Shown in pieces: positions 10,378 to 21,246 of a stretch of DNA of 64,000 nt. Each line of letters begins with the position of its first letter. Within the stretch, counting starts at the first letter, position 1. The position numbers and the translations under genes are program-made. The notes beneath the pieces were generated by a model that made no database searches, had not been told where the DNA came from, and saw only the letters and a program-made list of their open reading frames with translations. Source of the stretch: Streptomyces sp. NBC_00536 (GTDB lineage: Bacteria; Actinomycetota; Actinomycetes; Streptomycetales; Streptomycetaceae); contig NZ_CP107819.1 of the NCBI RefSeq assembly GCF_036346295.1, positions 7,192,001-7,256,000 of the forward strand, given 5' to 3'.

Positions 10378-10421
10378 GCTCCCCCCACCGTCACCCGCAC
10401 CACCCGTACCACTGGTGACAC

Positions 10422-10466
10422 CGAGAGCGCCGTGTCCGACGTACCCCGTCGGGCGCGGCGCTCTCG
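10422..10466 (+). terminator. Terminator after DUF805 gene
   Basis: An 11-bp perfect outer stem (CGAGAGCGCCG with CGGCGCTCTCG) encloses an inner hairpin (CCGACG/CGTCGG), 45 bases after the DUF805 stop. Confidence 0.8.
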
Positions 10467-10550
10467 CCGTTCCCGGGGGCCCCTCGGGGCCGGGGTGACG
10501 CGTCTCTCGCGGAAGCCGGGGCGGGGGGCTGTCGGAGCCGGGCCGATCAC

Positions 10551-12833
<2,283 letters not shown>

Positions 12834-12834
12834 T

Positions 12835-12870
12835 CGCCTACCCGGGCTGATCCGCCTACCCGGGCTGATC
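12835..12870 (+). repeat. 18-bp tandem duplication after icd stop
   Basis: CGCCTACCCGGGCTGATC occurs twice without a gap (12835-12852 and 12853-12870). It is preceded by a partial copy (CCTGGGCTGATC) that contains the icd stop codon, so the stop region itself seems to have been duplicated. Confidence 0.85.
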
Positions 12871-12890
12871 AGCCCGCGTACCGCAACGCT

Positions 12891-12924
12891 CCGCCCCGGC
12901 CGGGATTTCCTCCGGCCGGGGCGG
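12891..12924 (+). terminator. Terminator after icd
   Basis: A perfect 13-bp stem (CCGCCCCGGCCGG with its complement) and an 8-base loop, 58 bases after the icd stop. Confidence 0.88.
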
Positions 12925-12993
12925 TCGTGCGTCCCGGGCGTCCCGGGCGTATTCCGGTTGTGGACCGGGCCGGGCAGCGGCTAGTAATACCGG

Positions 12994-13557
12994 GTGATCA
13001 AAGGACACCTGGCCGGGCTGCGCGCCCGCCACCCCGACGACGTGGCCGTCCTGCACGCCGAGCTGTACGAAGACGTACCCACCCGCGCGCGGGCCGATTC
13101 CCGGCCCTGGCGCGCCCTGCCCGTCTCGGGCGGGCACTCCCCGTACGAACCCGCCGCGCCCTCGGACGGGGCCGACTGCTTCTCGGTGGTCGACCTGGCC
13201 ACCGGGGAACTCGCGGGCGAGGCCCTGCTCTGGGGCATCGACACCCACAACCGCCTCGCCCACCTCGGGCTGTCCCTGCGGCCCGGCCACCGCGGCCGGG
13301 GGCTGGGCCGGGAGGTGGTCCAGCTGCTCTGCCGCCACGGCTTCACCGTGCGCGGCCTGCACCGCCTCCAGCTGGAGACCCTCGCCGACAACGCCGCGAT
13401 GATCGGCGCCGCGGGCTCCGCCGGGTTCGCCCTGGAGGGCACCTTCCGCCGCTCGGCCTGGGTGTACGGCGCCTTCGTCGACGAAGTGGTCCTCGGCCTG
13501 CTTGCCGAGGACTGGACCGAGCCGGACCTCAAGGCCGCGGCGGAGGCCGGACCCTAG
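12994..13557 (+). CDS. GNAT-family N-acetyltransferase
   Basis: A 187-residue RimJ/RimL-like acetyltransferase. The acetyl-CoA binding motif A is LRPGHRGRGLGREVV (R/Q-x-x-G-x-G/A type), followed by LHRLQLETLADNAAMIGAAG and GFALEGTFRRSAWVYGAFVD, the usual motif B and C-terminal pattern of ribosomal-protein or small-molecule acetyltransferases. It starts with GTG and has no obvious operon partners. The acceptor is unknown. Confidence 0.88.
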   Translation: MIKGHLAGLRARHPDDVAVLHAELYEDVPTRARADSRPWRALPVSGGHSPYEPAAPSDGADCFSVVDLATGELAGEALLWGIDTHNRLAHLGLSLRPGHRGRGLGREVVQLLCRHGFTVRGLHRLQLETLADNAAMIGAAGSAGFALEGTFRRSAWVYGAFVDEVVLGLLAEDWTEPDLKAAAEAGP

Positions 13558-13560
13558 GCT

Positions 13561-14067
13561 TCAGAGGCGGTGGACCCGTTCCTGCTCCAGCGCGAGCGGG
13601 TACCGCCCCGCCGCCAGGATCCGCAGGCCCGGCGCGCGGGCGAGCAGCGCCCGGAGCCAGTTCACCGCCTCGGGCGTGAGCCGGTCGGAGCCGTCCAGGA
13701 CCAGCAGCATGTCCCGCTCCGCGAGCCACGAGGCGGCGTTGGCCGATCCCCGCGGCAGGTAGGGAATTCCCGGTACGGAGCCCAGCGCGCCCACCAATTC
13801 GCGGACCCCGGAGGCGTATTCGAGGGTGACGACGGCCACCCCGTCGCAGAAGTTGGACGTCAGCCGGCGTGCCATGTCCCGCACCAGCAGGCTCCGTGGC
13901 GCGCCGAACCCTCCCGTCACGGTCAGGACCCGCCCCCGCCGGACGGCGGTGAGCAGCCGGGACAGTTCGGCGGAGGTCGCGGGCAGGGTCCCCGTATGGC
14001 CCGCCTCGTGCCCCGGTTCGCGTCTGCTGTCGTGATGCTGATCCCCCATCGGCACGATGCCCCCCAT
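13561..14067 (-). CDS. Truncated STAND/NB-ARC-like ATPase fragment, P-loop degenerate
   Basis: A 168-residue protein (162 if started at ATG 14049) that follows the first part of an NB-ARC/LuxR-AfsR type ATPase domain. LTVTGGFGAPRSLLVRDMARR sits where GPGGVGKTRLA is expected, so the Walker A Lys and Thr are replaced by Ala and Pro. DMLLVLDGSDRL resembles Walker B, and LRILAAGRYPLALEQERVHR is the usual sensor segment. The protein stops there, lacking the rest of the ATPase and any DNA-binding or TPR part. It could be a decayed gene or a small regulatory pseudo-ATPase. It is divergent from the GH71 gene. Confidence 0.6.
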   Translation of the reverse strand: MGGIVPMGDQHHDSRREPGHEAGHTGTLPATSAELSRLLTAVRRGRVLTVTGGFGAPRSLLVRDMARRLTSNFCDGVAVVTLEYASGVRELVGALGSVPGIPYLPRGSANAASWLAERDMLLVLDGSDRLTPEAVNWLRALLARAPGLRILAAGRYPLALEQERVHRL

Positions 14068-14247
14068 TGCATGCGTGGCCAAGCGCGGCCCAAGGGATGG
14101 ATCGAGCCGTGTGCCGACGATTATGCGCCAGTTGTGCCGTAAGGCCAGGGGAATTTCGGATTCCGGAGAAGGCCTTTGCCGCCCGCGTCGGGCCCGGCCG
14201 CCCGGGGAACGGTTGTCCGGATGGCGGGAATCGGCTCTACTGCTGTG

Positions 14248-15807
14248 ATGAGTGCGCAGCGACGGAGACGGCCCTTGTCGCACCGGCGCCGTTCGGGCTT
14301 CCGCGGCCGCGGCCGCGTCCTGGCGGCCGCGCTCCTCTCGGTCTTCTTCCTCGTCGGGGTGTTCGCCGCGACGGGGATCGCCCGGGACCCCTTCGCCACC
14401 GGATCCGCCCCGGACACGGACACGGACGCGGGTGCTGCGGCCCAACGGCCCACCGGCGCCCTGCCCTTCGACCTGCCCGCCGCCGCCGAGCTGCGCTCCG
14501 GCGGGAAGCTCGTCTTCGCCCACTACTTCACTCCATACCCGCTCTCCCTCGACAACGCGAGCGCGGACACCGACTACTACACCCGCAACTACCTCACTCC
14601 GGCGGGGGAGAACGGCAAGCACGAGCGATACGGCGGACTGTTGCGGGACCGGCCCCTGCCCGTGCGCCCCCAGGAGGGCGACTGGGAGCTCGCCGACCTC
14701 CGCCAGGAGGTGCGCACCGCCCGCGCCGCGGGGATCGACGGGTTCACCCTCGACCTGCTCTCCCTCTCCGGCCCCAACTGGGACCGCGCCAACCTGCTGA
14801 TGGAGGCGGCCCGTTCGGTCGATCCCGCCTTCAAGGTGATGCTGATGCCGGACATGACCTCCCTGAACGCCGACGACCCGGCCGTGCTCGCGGACGCGCT
14901 CGCCGCGCTCGGCAAGGCCCCGGCCGCGCACAGGCTCGGCGACGGCCGCCTGGTCGTCTCGCCGTTCAAGGCGGAAGCGCGGGACGTCGCCTGGTGGACC
15001 GGGGTGCTGGGTCTGCTGGAGTCGAAGCACGGCATCCGGACCGCGTTCGTTCCCCTCTTCCTCGACTTCGGCGCGAACAACGCGCGGTTCGCACCCATCA
15101 GTTACGGGTTCTCCGAGTGGGGCAGCCGCAGTTACGTCGGCCAGGACGGCGCCACCGGTGACGTCCGGCGCGCCCACGGCACGGGCAAGATCTGGATGCA
15201 GCCGGTCTCGGTCCAGGACGCCCGCCCCAACCAGGGGATCTACGACGAGGCCGGGAACACCGCCACCCTGCGGGCCACTTGGGCCCACGCCATCGACGAC
15301 GGCGCCGACTGGGTGCAGCTGACCACCTGGAACGACTACTCGGAGGGCAGCCAGTTCGCGCCCTCCCTGCACAACGGGCACACCTACCTGGACATCAGCT
15401 CCTACTACCTGGCCAGGTTCAAGACGGGAGCCTGGCCGGAGATCGTCCGGGACACCCTCTACCTGACCTCGCGCACCCAGTTCGCCGCGGCCGACCCCAC
15501 CGGGGGCCAGTCCCTGCTGATGTCCCCGCGCAAGGGCAGCGCCGCGCCCCGGGACGCGGTGGAGGTGCTGAGCTTCCTGACCGCGCCCGCGACCGTCCGT
15601 ACCGACACCGGCGGCGCCAGGGGCGCGTACCGGGCCCCGGGCGGGGTCCACGCACAGCTGCTGACGCTGCGCCCCGGCACCAGCTCGGCCGAAGCGGTCC
15701 GGGACGGGACCACGCGGACGGCGGTCACGCTGCCGTACGCGGTGGACCGCGGGGCCGGGGTGCAGGACCTCCAGTACTACGGGGCCACCAGCGGCCGTAC
15801 GCCGTAG
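14248..15807 (+). CDS. Glycoside hydrolase family 71-like protein, membrane anchored
   Basis: A 519-residue protein with an Arg-rich start, one hydrophobic segment (about residues 22-44) acting as signal anchor, then a domain like family 71 alpha-1,3-glucanases (mutanases). Supporting blocks are VFAHYFTPYPLSLDN, a DxDxxY stretch, GIDGFTLDLLSLSGPNWDRA, and near the end WVQLTTWNDYSEGSQFAPS. The active site of GH71 carries acidic residues in such blocks. ATG 14248 was chosen because it directly precedes the Arg-rich signal. The enzyme likely acts on alpha-1,3-glucan outside the cell; the exact substrate is uncertain. Confidence 0.82.
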   Translation: MSAQRRRRPLSHRRRSGFRGRGRVLAAALLSVFFLVGVFAATGIARDPFATGSAPDTDTDAGAAAQRPTGALPFDLPAAAELRSGGKLVFAHYFTPYPLSLDNASADTDYYTRNYLTPAGENGKHERYGGLLRDRPLPVRPQEGDWELADLRQEVRTARAAGIDGFTLDLLSLSGPNWDRANLLMEAARSVDPAFKVMLMPDMTSLNADDPAVLADALAALGKAPAAHRLGDGRLVVSPFKAEARDVAWWTGVLGLLESKHGIRTAFVPLFLDFGANNARFAPISYGFSEWGSRSYVGQDGATGDVRRAHGTGKIWMQPVSVQDARPNQGIYDEAGNTATLRATWAHAIDDGADWVQLTTWNDYSEGSQFAPSLHNGHTYLDISSYYLARFKTGAWPEIVRDTLYLTSRTQFAAADPTGGQSLLMSPRKGSAAPRDAVEVLSFLTAPATVRTDTGGARGAYRAPGGVHAQLLTLRPGTSSAEAVRDGTTRTAVTLPYAVDRGAGVQDLQYYGATSGRTP

Positions 15808-15854
15808 ACGCCGTCGGCGAAGCACCCGCGCAGCCGTCCGCCGTGGCGTAATTG

Positions 15855-15897
15855 GCCCTTCCGGACCATGCGGTCACCCCGCATGATCCGGAAGGGC
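15855..15897 (+). terminator. Terminator after GH71 gene
   Basis: A 19-bp stem with one mismatch (arms 15855-15873 and 15879-15897, loop TCACC) sits 48 bases after the GH71 stop and before the next gene. Confidence 0.88.
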
Positions 15898-15950
15898 AGC
15901 ACCGCCGCACCCGCGCACCCGTCCGCCGCGCCGCACACCCGGAGGCATCC

Positions 15951-17102
15951 GTGACCGAGCCCACCACCCCGTCCGTCTTCCCCGGCGGGGCCGGACTCTT
16001 CCGTCTGGACCCGGACATCGCCCACCTCAACCACGGGTCCTTCGGCGCCGTGCCGATACCCGTCCAGGAAGCCCAGCGGGCCCTGCGCGAGGAGGCGCAC
16101 GCCGACCCCGACTCCTTCTTCATCGGCGCCCCCGACCGGGTGGCCGAGGCCCGTACCCGGATCGCCGCCCACCTCGCCCCCGGCGCCGACCCGGAGACCA
16201 TGGCCTTCGTCTCCAACGCCACCGAGGGCGCCAACCTGGCCCTGGGCGCCCTGCGGCTCGCCGACGGCGAGGAGATCCTGGTCACCGACCACGGCTACGG
16301 CACCGTCGTCGAGGCCGCCGCCCGCCGCGCCCCGCTCGTCCGGGTCGCCGTCGACCCGTCGCTGCCCGACGAGGACGCCGTGCGCGAAGCCGTACTGGCC
16401 GGGCTCACCCCGCGCACCAAGGTGGCCGTCCTCGACCACATCAGCTCGCCCACCGCCCGCGTCATCGCCTCCCCGCGGCTCCTCGCCGACCTCGCCGAGC
16501 GCGGGATCACCACGATCGTCGACGGCGCGCACGCGCTGGGCATGCTCGCCGAGCCGCTCGCCGGACGCGCCGACTTCTGGTTCGGCAACGTGCACAAGTG
16601 GGGGTACGCGCCCTCGGGCAGCGCGATCATCGCGGTCCCGGACGCCGGCCACCGAGCCGCGATCCGGCCCCTGGTGCCCTCCTGGGAGGACCACCACGGC
16701 TTCCCGCGCTCCCTGGAGGGGCGGGCCACCGTCGACTACACCGGCTGGCTCGCCGCCCCCGCGGGCCTGGACCTGCTGGCCGGTCTCGACGCCGTCAAGG
16801 TACGGGCCCACAACAGCGCGCTGGCCGGGTACGGGGCCGAGCTGCTCGCCCGGCTGCCCGGGCTGGTCCCGCTGCCGCACACCGAGGGCCTCGCCATGCG
16901 CGCGCTGCGGCTGCCGCCGGGCACCGCGGAGACCCAGGAGGGTGCCCGGGCCCTGCGCGAGGAGATCGCGGCGCGGCTGCGCATCCGGGTCCTGATCTGG
17001 CCCTGGAAGGGCGGCGGCGGCATCCGGGTCTGCGGCCAGATCTACAACCGGCCCGAGGAGTACGAGCGCCTCGCGGCCGGGCTGGGCGCCCTGCTGGGCT
17101 GA
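15951..17102 (+). CDS. Class V aminotransferase-fold PLP enzyme
   Basis: A 383-residue enzyme of fold type I, class V, related to isopenicillin N epimerase (CefD-like) and hercynylcysteine sulfoxide lyase. HLNHGSFGAVPIPVQEAQR at the N-terminus, FVSNATEGANLAL, VDGAHALGML (PLP Asp and His) and GNVHKWGYAPSG with Lys216 as PLP lysine are visible. GGAGG precedes the GTG at 15951; a longer frame to 15852 runs into the upstream terminator. It is monocistronic and its substrate is unknown. Ergothioneine or cysteine-related lyase activity is possible but not supported by neighbours. Confidence 0.85.
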   Translation: MTEPTTPSVFPGGAGLFRLDPDIAHLNHGSFGAVPIPVQEAQRALREEAHADPDSFFIGAPDRVAEARTRIAAHLAPGADPETMAFVSNATEGANLALGALRLADGEEILVTDHGYGTVVEAAARRAPLVRVAVDPSLPDEDAVREAVLAGLTPRTKVAVLDHISSPTARVIASPRLLADLAERGITTIVDGAHALGMLAEPLAGRADFWFGNVHKWGYAPSGSAIIAVPDAGHRAAIRPLVPSWEDHHGFPRSLEGRATVDYTGWLAAPAGLDLLAGLDAVKVRAHNSALAGYGAELLARLPGLVPLPHTEGLAMRALRLPPGTAETQEGARALREEIAARLRIRVLIWPWKGGGGIRVCGQIYNRPEEYERLAAGLGALLG

Positions 17103-17154
17103 CCGGGGCCGGGGGCGGGGGCCCGTACCCTCCGGCCCACCCCGGCCCCGTCCG

Positions 17155-17910
17155 TCAGTTCCGGCGCAGCAGGTACGTGTCCATGATCCAGCCCTTGCGG
17201 GCCCTGGCCTCCGTGCGCAGCTCCTCGATCCGCCCGGCCACCTCGGCCAGCTTCCCCGAGACCAGGATCTCGTCCTCGGTGCCGACGTAGGCACCCCAGT
17301 AGATGAAGAGGTCCTGGTCGAGGTGGTGGGTGAAGGCGTGCCGCGCGTCCAGCATCACGACCACGTCGTCCACGTCGTCCGCGGGCCAGCCCTCGGCGAG
17401 CCGCCGGCCGGTGGTGATCTGGACGGGCCGGCCGACCCGGTTCAGGTTGGTCCGGTGCCGCGCCAGCAGCGCGGACACGCTGCTGATGCCGGGGACCACC
17501 TCGTGCTCGAACTCCACCCGGCCCCGCTCCAGCACCTCGTCGAGGATGGCGAGGGTGGAGTCGTACAGGGAGGGGTCGCCCCACACCAGGAACGCGCCCG
17601 TCTCGCCGTCGGCCAGGTCCTCCGCGACGAACCGCTCGAACAGCTCGGCCCGCGCGCTGCGCCAGCCGTCCACCGTCGGGGCGTAATCGGCCGGGGTGCG
17701 GTCCCGGTCCGGGTCGCGGCCCTCCACGAGCCGGTGGCCGGGGCGGGCGTGGGCGTCGAGCATCGCGCGCCGCAGCCCGGTCAGGTCCGCCTTCTCCTCG
17801 CCCTTCTCCAGGATGAGGAACGCGTGCGCGGCCCCGATCGCCTTCACCGCCTGGAGGGTGAGGTGGTCCGGGTCGCCCGCGCCTATACCGATCACTGAGA
17901 ACTTCTTCAC
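17155..17910 (-). CDS. cobF: Precorrin-6A synthase (deacetylating)
   Basis: A 251-residue SAM-dependent methylase of the tetrapyrrole methylase family. The N-terminal KKFSVIGIGAGDPDHLTLQA block and later AFLVWGDPSLYDST, VVPGISSVSALLARH and FIYWGAYVGTEDE match CobF, which methylates C-1 of precorrin-5 with loss of acetate in aerobic cobalamin synthesis. It starts with GTG 17910, only 33 bases from the divergent lutA gene, and other cob genes are not in this window. Confidence 0.92.
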   Translation of the reverse strand: MKKFSVIGIGAGDPDHLTLQAVKAIGAAHAFLILEKGEEKADLTGLRRAMLDAHARPGHRLVEGRDPDRDRTPADYAPTVDGWRSARAELFERFVAEDLADGETGAFLVWGDPSLYDSTLAILDEVLERGRVEFEHEVVPGISSVSALLARHRTNLNRVGRPVQITTGRRLAEGWPADDVDDVVVMLDARHAFTHHLDQDLFIYWGAYVGTEDEILVSGKLAEVAGRIEELRTEARARKGWIMDTYLLRRN

Positions 17911-17943
17911 CGGGCCATTCTGCACCCCGCTATTGTGCGGGTC

Positions 17944-18699
17944 ATGCGGGTCGCCCTGTTCGTCACCTGCGTCAACGACGCGCTGTACCCCTCGACGGGG
18001 ATCGCCGTCGTGCGGCTGCTGGAGCGCCTGGGGGTCGAGGTCGACTTCCCGGCCGGGCAGAGCTGCTGCGGCCAGCCCCAGTACAACACCGGCTACCGCC
18101 GCGAGACCGAGCCCCTGCTGCGGCGCACCGCGACGGCCTTCGCCGGGTACGAACACGTGGTCACGCCGTCCGGATCCTGCGCCGCGATGCTCCGCGAGCA
18201 CTACCCGCGGATCGGGCGGAAGGCGGCGGGGGAGGGCCGGGGCGGGGAGCTGGCGGAGCTGGCCGCGGACCTGGCCCCGCGGGTGTACGAGCTGACCGAG
18301 TTCCTGGTGGACGTGCTCGGGGTGACCGACGTCGGCGCGTACTTCCCGTACAAGGTGACCTACCACCCCTCCTGTCACGGCCTGCGCTCCCTCGGGCTGG
18401 GCGAGCGGCCGCGCCGGCTGCTCGCCGCGGTCCGGGGACTCGAACTCACCGAACTGCCCGGAGCCGAGGAGTGCTGCGGCTTCGGCGGCACCTTCGCCCT
18501 CAAGAACCCCGACGTGTCCGCCGCGATGGGCGCCGACAAGATCCGCGCCGCCGCGGCCACCGGAGCCGAGGTGCTCTGCGGGGCCGACAACTCCTGCCTC
18601 GCCCACCTCGACGGGACCCTGCGCCGCGCCGGGGCCCCGCTGCGCGCCCTGCACCTCGCCGAGATCCTGGCCGCCACCGAGGAGGAACCCGCGCGATGA
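17944..18699 (+). CDS. lutA: L-lactate utilisation Fe-S protein LutA
   Basis: A 251-residue protein with two CCG-type cysteine motifs, SCCGQPQYNTGY and ECCGFGGTFALKNPDVS, that bind an Fe-S cluster, as in LutA/LldE of the LutABC lactate dehydrogenase complex. The start is taken as ATG 17944; a GTG nine bases earlier is possible. The stop overlaps the lutB start (ATGA). The promoter must lie in the short gap to cobF or inside cobF. Confidence 0.93.
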   Translation: MRVALFVTCVNDALYPSTGIAVVRLLERLGVEVDFPAGQSCCGQPQYNTGYRRETEPLLRRTATAFAGYEHVVTPSGSCAAMLREHYPRIGRKAAGEGRGGELAELAADLAPRVYELTEFLVDVLGVTDVGAYFPYKVTYHPSCHGLRSLGLGERPRRLLAAVRGLELTELPGAEECCGFGGTFALKNPDVSAAMGADKIRAAAATGAEVLCGADNSCLAHLDGTLRRAGAPLRALHLAEILAATEEEPAR

Positions 18700-20216
18700 C
18701 CGGTACGGGCGGCACGGGGCCCGGAGCCCCCACGGACCTGGGGATGCCCGGCTTCCCGCCGTTCCCCGCCGCCGCGCGGGAGGCCGTACGCGACGACACC
18801 CTGCGCGCCAACCTCCGTCGCGCCACCCACACCATCCGCGACAAACGCGCCCGCGCCGTCGCCGAACTCGCCGACTGGGAGCAGCTGCGCGCCGCCGGGA
18901 AGGCGGTCAAGGACCACACGCTGCGCCACCTCGACCGGTACCTGATCCAGCTGGAGGCCGCGGTCACGGCGGCGGGCGGCACCGTCCACTGGGCGGTGGA
19001 CGCGGCCGAAGCCAACCGGATCGTCACGGACCTGGTCCTGGCCACCGGGGAGCGCGAGGTGGTCAAGGTCAAGTCCATGGCCACCCAGGAGACCGGCCTG
19101 AACGAGGCCCTGGAGGCCGCCGGGATCGCCGCCTACGAGACCGACCTCGCCGAACTCATCGTCCAGCTGGGCCACGACCGGCCCTCCCACATCCTGGTCC
19201 CCGCCATCCACCGCAACCGGGGCGAGATCCGCGACGTCTTCGCGGCGGAGATGGGCCGCTGGGGCCGCCCCGCGCCCGGCGGGCTCGGCGACGACCCGCG
19301 CGAACTCGCCGAGGCGGCGCGGCTGCACCTGCGGGAGAAGTTCCTGCGCGCCAAGGTCGCGGTGTCCGGCGCCAACTTCATGGTCGCCGAGACGGGCACG
19401 ATGGTCGTCTTCGAGTCCGAAGGCAACGGCCGCATGTGCCTGACCCTGCCCGAGACCCTGATCTCGGTGGTGGGCATCGAAAAGGTCGTGCCGACCTTCC
19501 GCGACCTGGAGGTCTTCCTCCAGACGCTGCCGCGCAGTTCGACGGCCGAGCGGATGAACCCGTACACGACGATGTGGACGGGGCTGGGCCCGTCGCAGGG
19601 GGCGGAAAGCGACGGACCCACCGCCTTCCACCTCGTCCTGCTCGACAACGGCCGCACCGACACCCTCGCCGACGAGGTCGGCCGTCAGGCCCTGCGGTGC
19701 ATCCGCTGCTCCGCCTGCCTGAACGTCTGCCCGGTCTACGAGCGCGCGGGCGGCCACGCCTACGGCTCGGTCTACCCGGGCCCGATCGGCGCCATCCTCA
19801 GCCCCCAACTCCGGGGCACCGCCAGCGAGATCGACGCCTCGCTGCCCTACGCCTCCACCCTGTGCGGAGCCTGCTACGAGGTGTGTCCGGTCGCCATCGA
19901 CATCCCGGAGGTCCTGGTCCACCTGCGCGAACGGGTGGCCCAGGGCGGCCCGGTGACCCGCGAGGGCATCCGGGTACGGATCCGCCCGGCCCGCGGGCAC
20001 ACCGCCGAACGGGCCGCGATGCGGGCCGCCCGGCTGCTGCTGGACCATCCGGGAGCGCTGCGGGCGGGGGAGCGGCTGCTGGCCCGGGCCCGCAGGCTGC
20101 GGCCGCGCCGGCTGCCGGGGCCCGGGCGGGCCTGGACGGACAGCCGCGAACTGCCGCCGGTCCCGGCCGAGCCGTTCCGGGACTGGTGGGCGCGCGAGCG
20201 GGGAGGCCGGGCATGA
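18696..20216 (+). CDS. lutB: L-lactate utilisation Fe-S protein LutB
   Basis: A 506-residue protein. The DUF162-like N-terminal part contains KVKSMATQETGLNEAL and VSGANFMVAETGT. Two ferredoxin-type cluster motifs follow, CIRCSACLNVCPVY and CGACYEVCPVAIDIPE. This is the arrangement of LutB, the electron-carrying subunit of the L-lactate oxidation complex. It overlaps lutA and lutC by four bases each, so the three are made together. The C-terminal end is Arg-rich. Confidence 0.94.
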   Translation: MTGTGGTGPGAPTDLGMPGFPPFPAAAREAVRDDTLRANLRRATHTIRDKRARAVAELADWEQLRAAGKAVKDHTLRHLDRYLIQLEAAVTAAGGTVHWAVDAAEANRIVTDLVLATGEREVVKVKSMATQETGLNEALEAAGIAAYETDLAELIVQLGHDRPSHILVPAIHRNRGEIRDVFAAEMGRWGRPAPGGLGDDPRELAEAARLHLREKFLRAKVAVSGANFMVAETGTMVVFESEGNGRMCLTLPETLISVVGIEKVVPTFRDLEVFLQTLPRSSTAERMNPYTTMWTGLGPSQGAESDGPTAFHLVLLDNGRTDTLADEVGRQALRCIRCSACLNVCPVYERAGGHAYGSVYPGPIGAILSPQLRGTASEIDASLPYASTLCGACYEVCPVAIDIPEVLVHLRERVAQGGPVTREGIRVRIRPARGHTAERAAMRAARLLLDHPGALRAGERLLARARRLRPRRLPGPGRAWTDSRELPPVPAEPFRDWWARERGGRA

Positions 20217-20845
20217 GCGGCAGGGAACAGATCCTGGGCCGGATCCGCCGTGCGCTGGCGGACGCCGGGCCCGCGCCGGAGATCCCCCGGGACTACCTCC
20301 GGACGCACGGCGACCGCACCCCGGACGCGACGGCCGACCTCCTCGCCGCCCACCTCACCGAATACCGGGCCACTGTGCACCGGGCCGCCGGGGACGCCGT
20401 CGCGCCGCTGCTGGCCCGGCTCCTCGCCGAGCGGGGCGCGCGGTCGGTCCTCGTACCGGCCGGGCTGCCCCCGCACTGGCTCGCGGCGGCGGACCAAGTC
20501 CGGATCGACGACCGCTCCGACTCCACCCCGTACGAACTGGACGCCGTGGACAGCGTGGTCACCGGCTGCGCCCTGGCGATCGCCGAGACCGGGACGATCG
20601 TCCTCGACGGCGGACCCGGCCAGGGACGGCGCCGGATCAGCCTGGTCCCGGACCACCACATCTGTGTGGTGCGGGTCCCGGACCAGGTGGTGGACTCGGT
20701 CCCGCAGGCGGTGGCCCTGCTGGACCCCACCCGCCCGCTGACCTGGATCTCGGGCCCCTCGGCCACCAGCGACATCGAACTGGACCGGGTGGAGGGCGTG
20801 CACGGCCCCCGCACCCTGGAGGTCGTCCTCCTCACCGCACAATAG
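20213..20845 (+). CDS. lutC: L-lactate utilisation protein LutC
   Basis: A 210-residue LUD-domain protein. The block AIAETGTIVLDGGPGQGRR and the SLVPDHHICVV and LTWISGPSATSDIELDRVEG stretches are the conserved LutC signature. It completes the lactate-to-pyruvate oxidation complex with LutA and LutB. ATG 20213 overlaps the lutB stop. Confidence 0.94.
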   Translation: MSGREQILGRIRRALADAGPAPEIPRDYLRTHGDRTPDATADLLAAHLTEYRATVHRAAGDAVAPLLARLLAERGARSVLVPAGLPPHWLAAADQVRIDDRSDSTPYELDAVDSVVTGCALAIAETGTIVLDGGPGQGRRRISLVPDHHICVVRVPDQVVDSVPQAVALLDPTRPLTWISGPSATSDIELDRVEGVHGPRTLEVVLLTAQ

Positions 20846-20850
20846 GGGCC

Positions 20851-21246
20851 ATGTCCGCCTACATCGCCCTCACCGCCCTCGTGGTCCACGACTACGACGA
20901 GGCCATCGACTTCTACACCCGCGCCCTCGGTTTCGACCTGGTCGAGGACACCGCCCGCCCCGACGGCTCCCGCTGGGTCGTGGTCCGGCCGCCCGGCGCC
21001 GCCGAGGGTGCGCTCCTGCTGGCCCGGGCCAAGGACGACGCCCAGCGCGCGCGGGTCGGCGACCAGACCGGCGGCCGCGTCGGCTTCTTCCTGTACACCG
21101 ACGACTTCGCGGGCGACCACGCCCGGATGACCGCCGAGGGCGTCCGCTTCCTGGAGGAGCCGCGCCACGAGCCGTACGGCTCCGTCGCCGTCTTCGAGGA
21201 CCTCTACGGCAACCGCTGGGACCTACTCCAGCCCGCCGCCGCGTAG
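20851..21246 (+). CDS. VOC-family (glyoxalase/bleomycin-resistance fold) protein
   Basis: A 131-residue one-domain VOC protein. Its paired beta-alpha-beta-beta-beta units are visible as LVVHDYDEAIDFYTRALGF and the C-terminal FEDLYGNRWDLLQ, where a metal-binding Glu is normal. It begins five bases after lutC and may be read through from that operon. The function is not known. Its last 24 bases overlap the convergent DUF309 gene. Confidence 0.9.
   Translation: MSAYIALTALVVHDYDEAIDFYTRALGFDLVEDTARPDGSRWVVVRPPGAAEGALLLARAKDDAQRARVGDQTGGRVGFFLYTDDFAGDHARMTAEGVRFLEEPRHEPYGSVAVFEDLYGNRWDLLQPAAA

Noticed and set aside
13561..15825. A single long minus-strand gene across 13561-15825
   Set aside because: The part beyond about 14067 lies opposite the GH71 gene and is an antisense shadow; only the N-terminal ATPase-like part near 13561-14067 has recognisable features.
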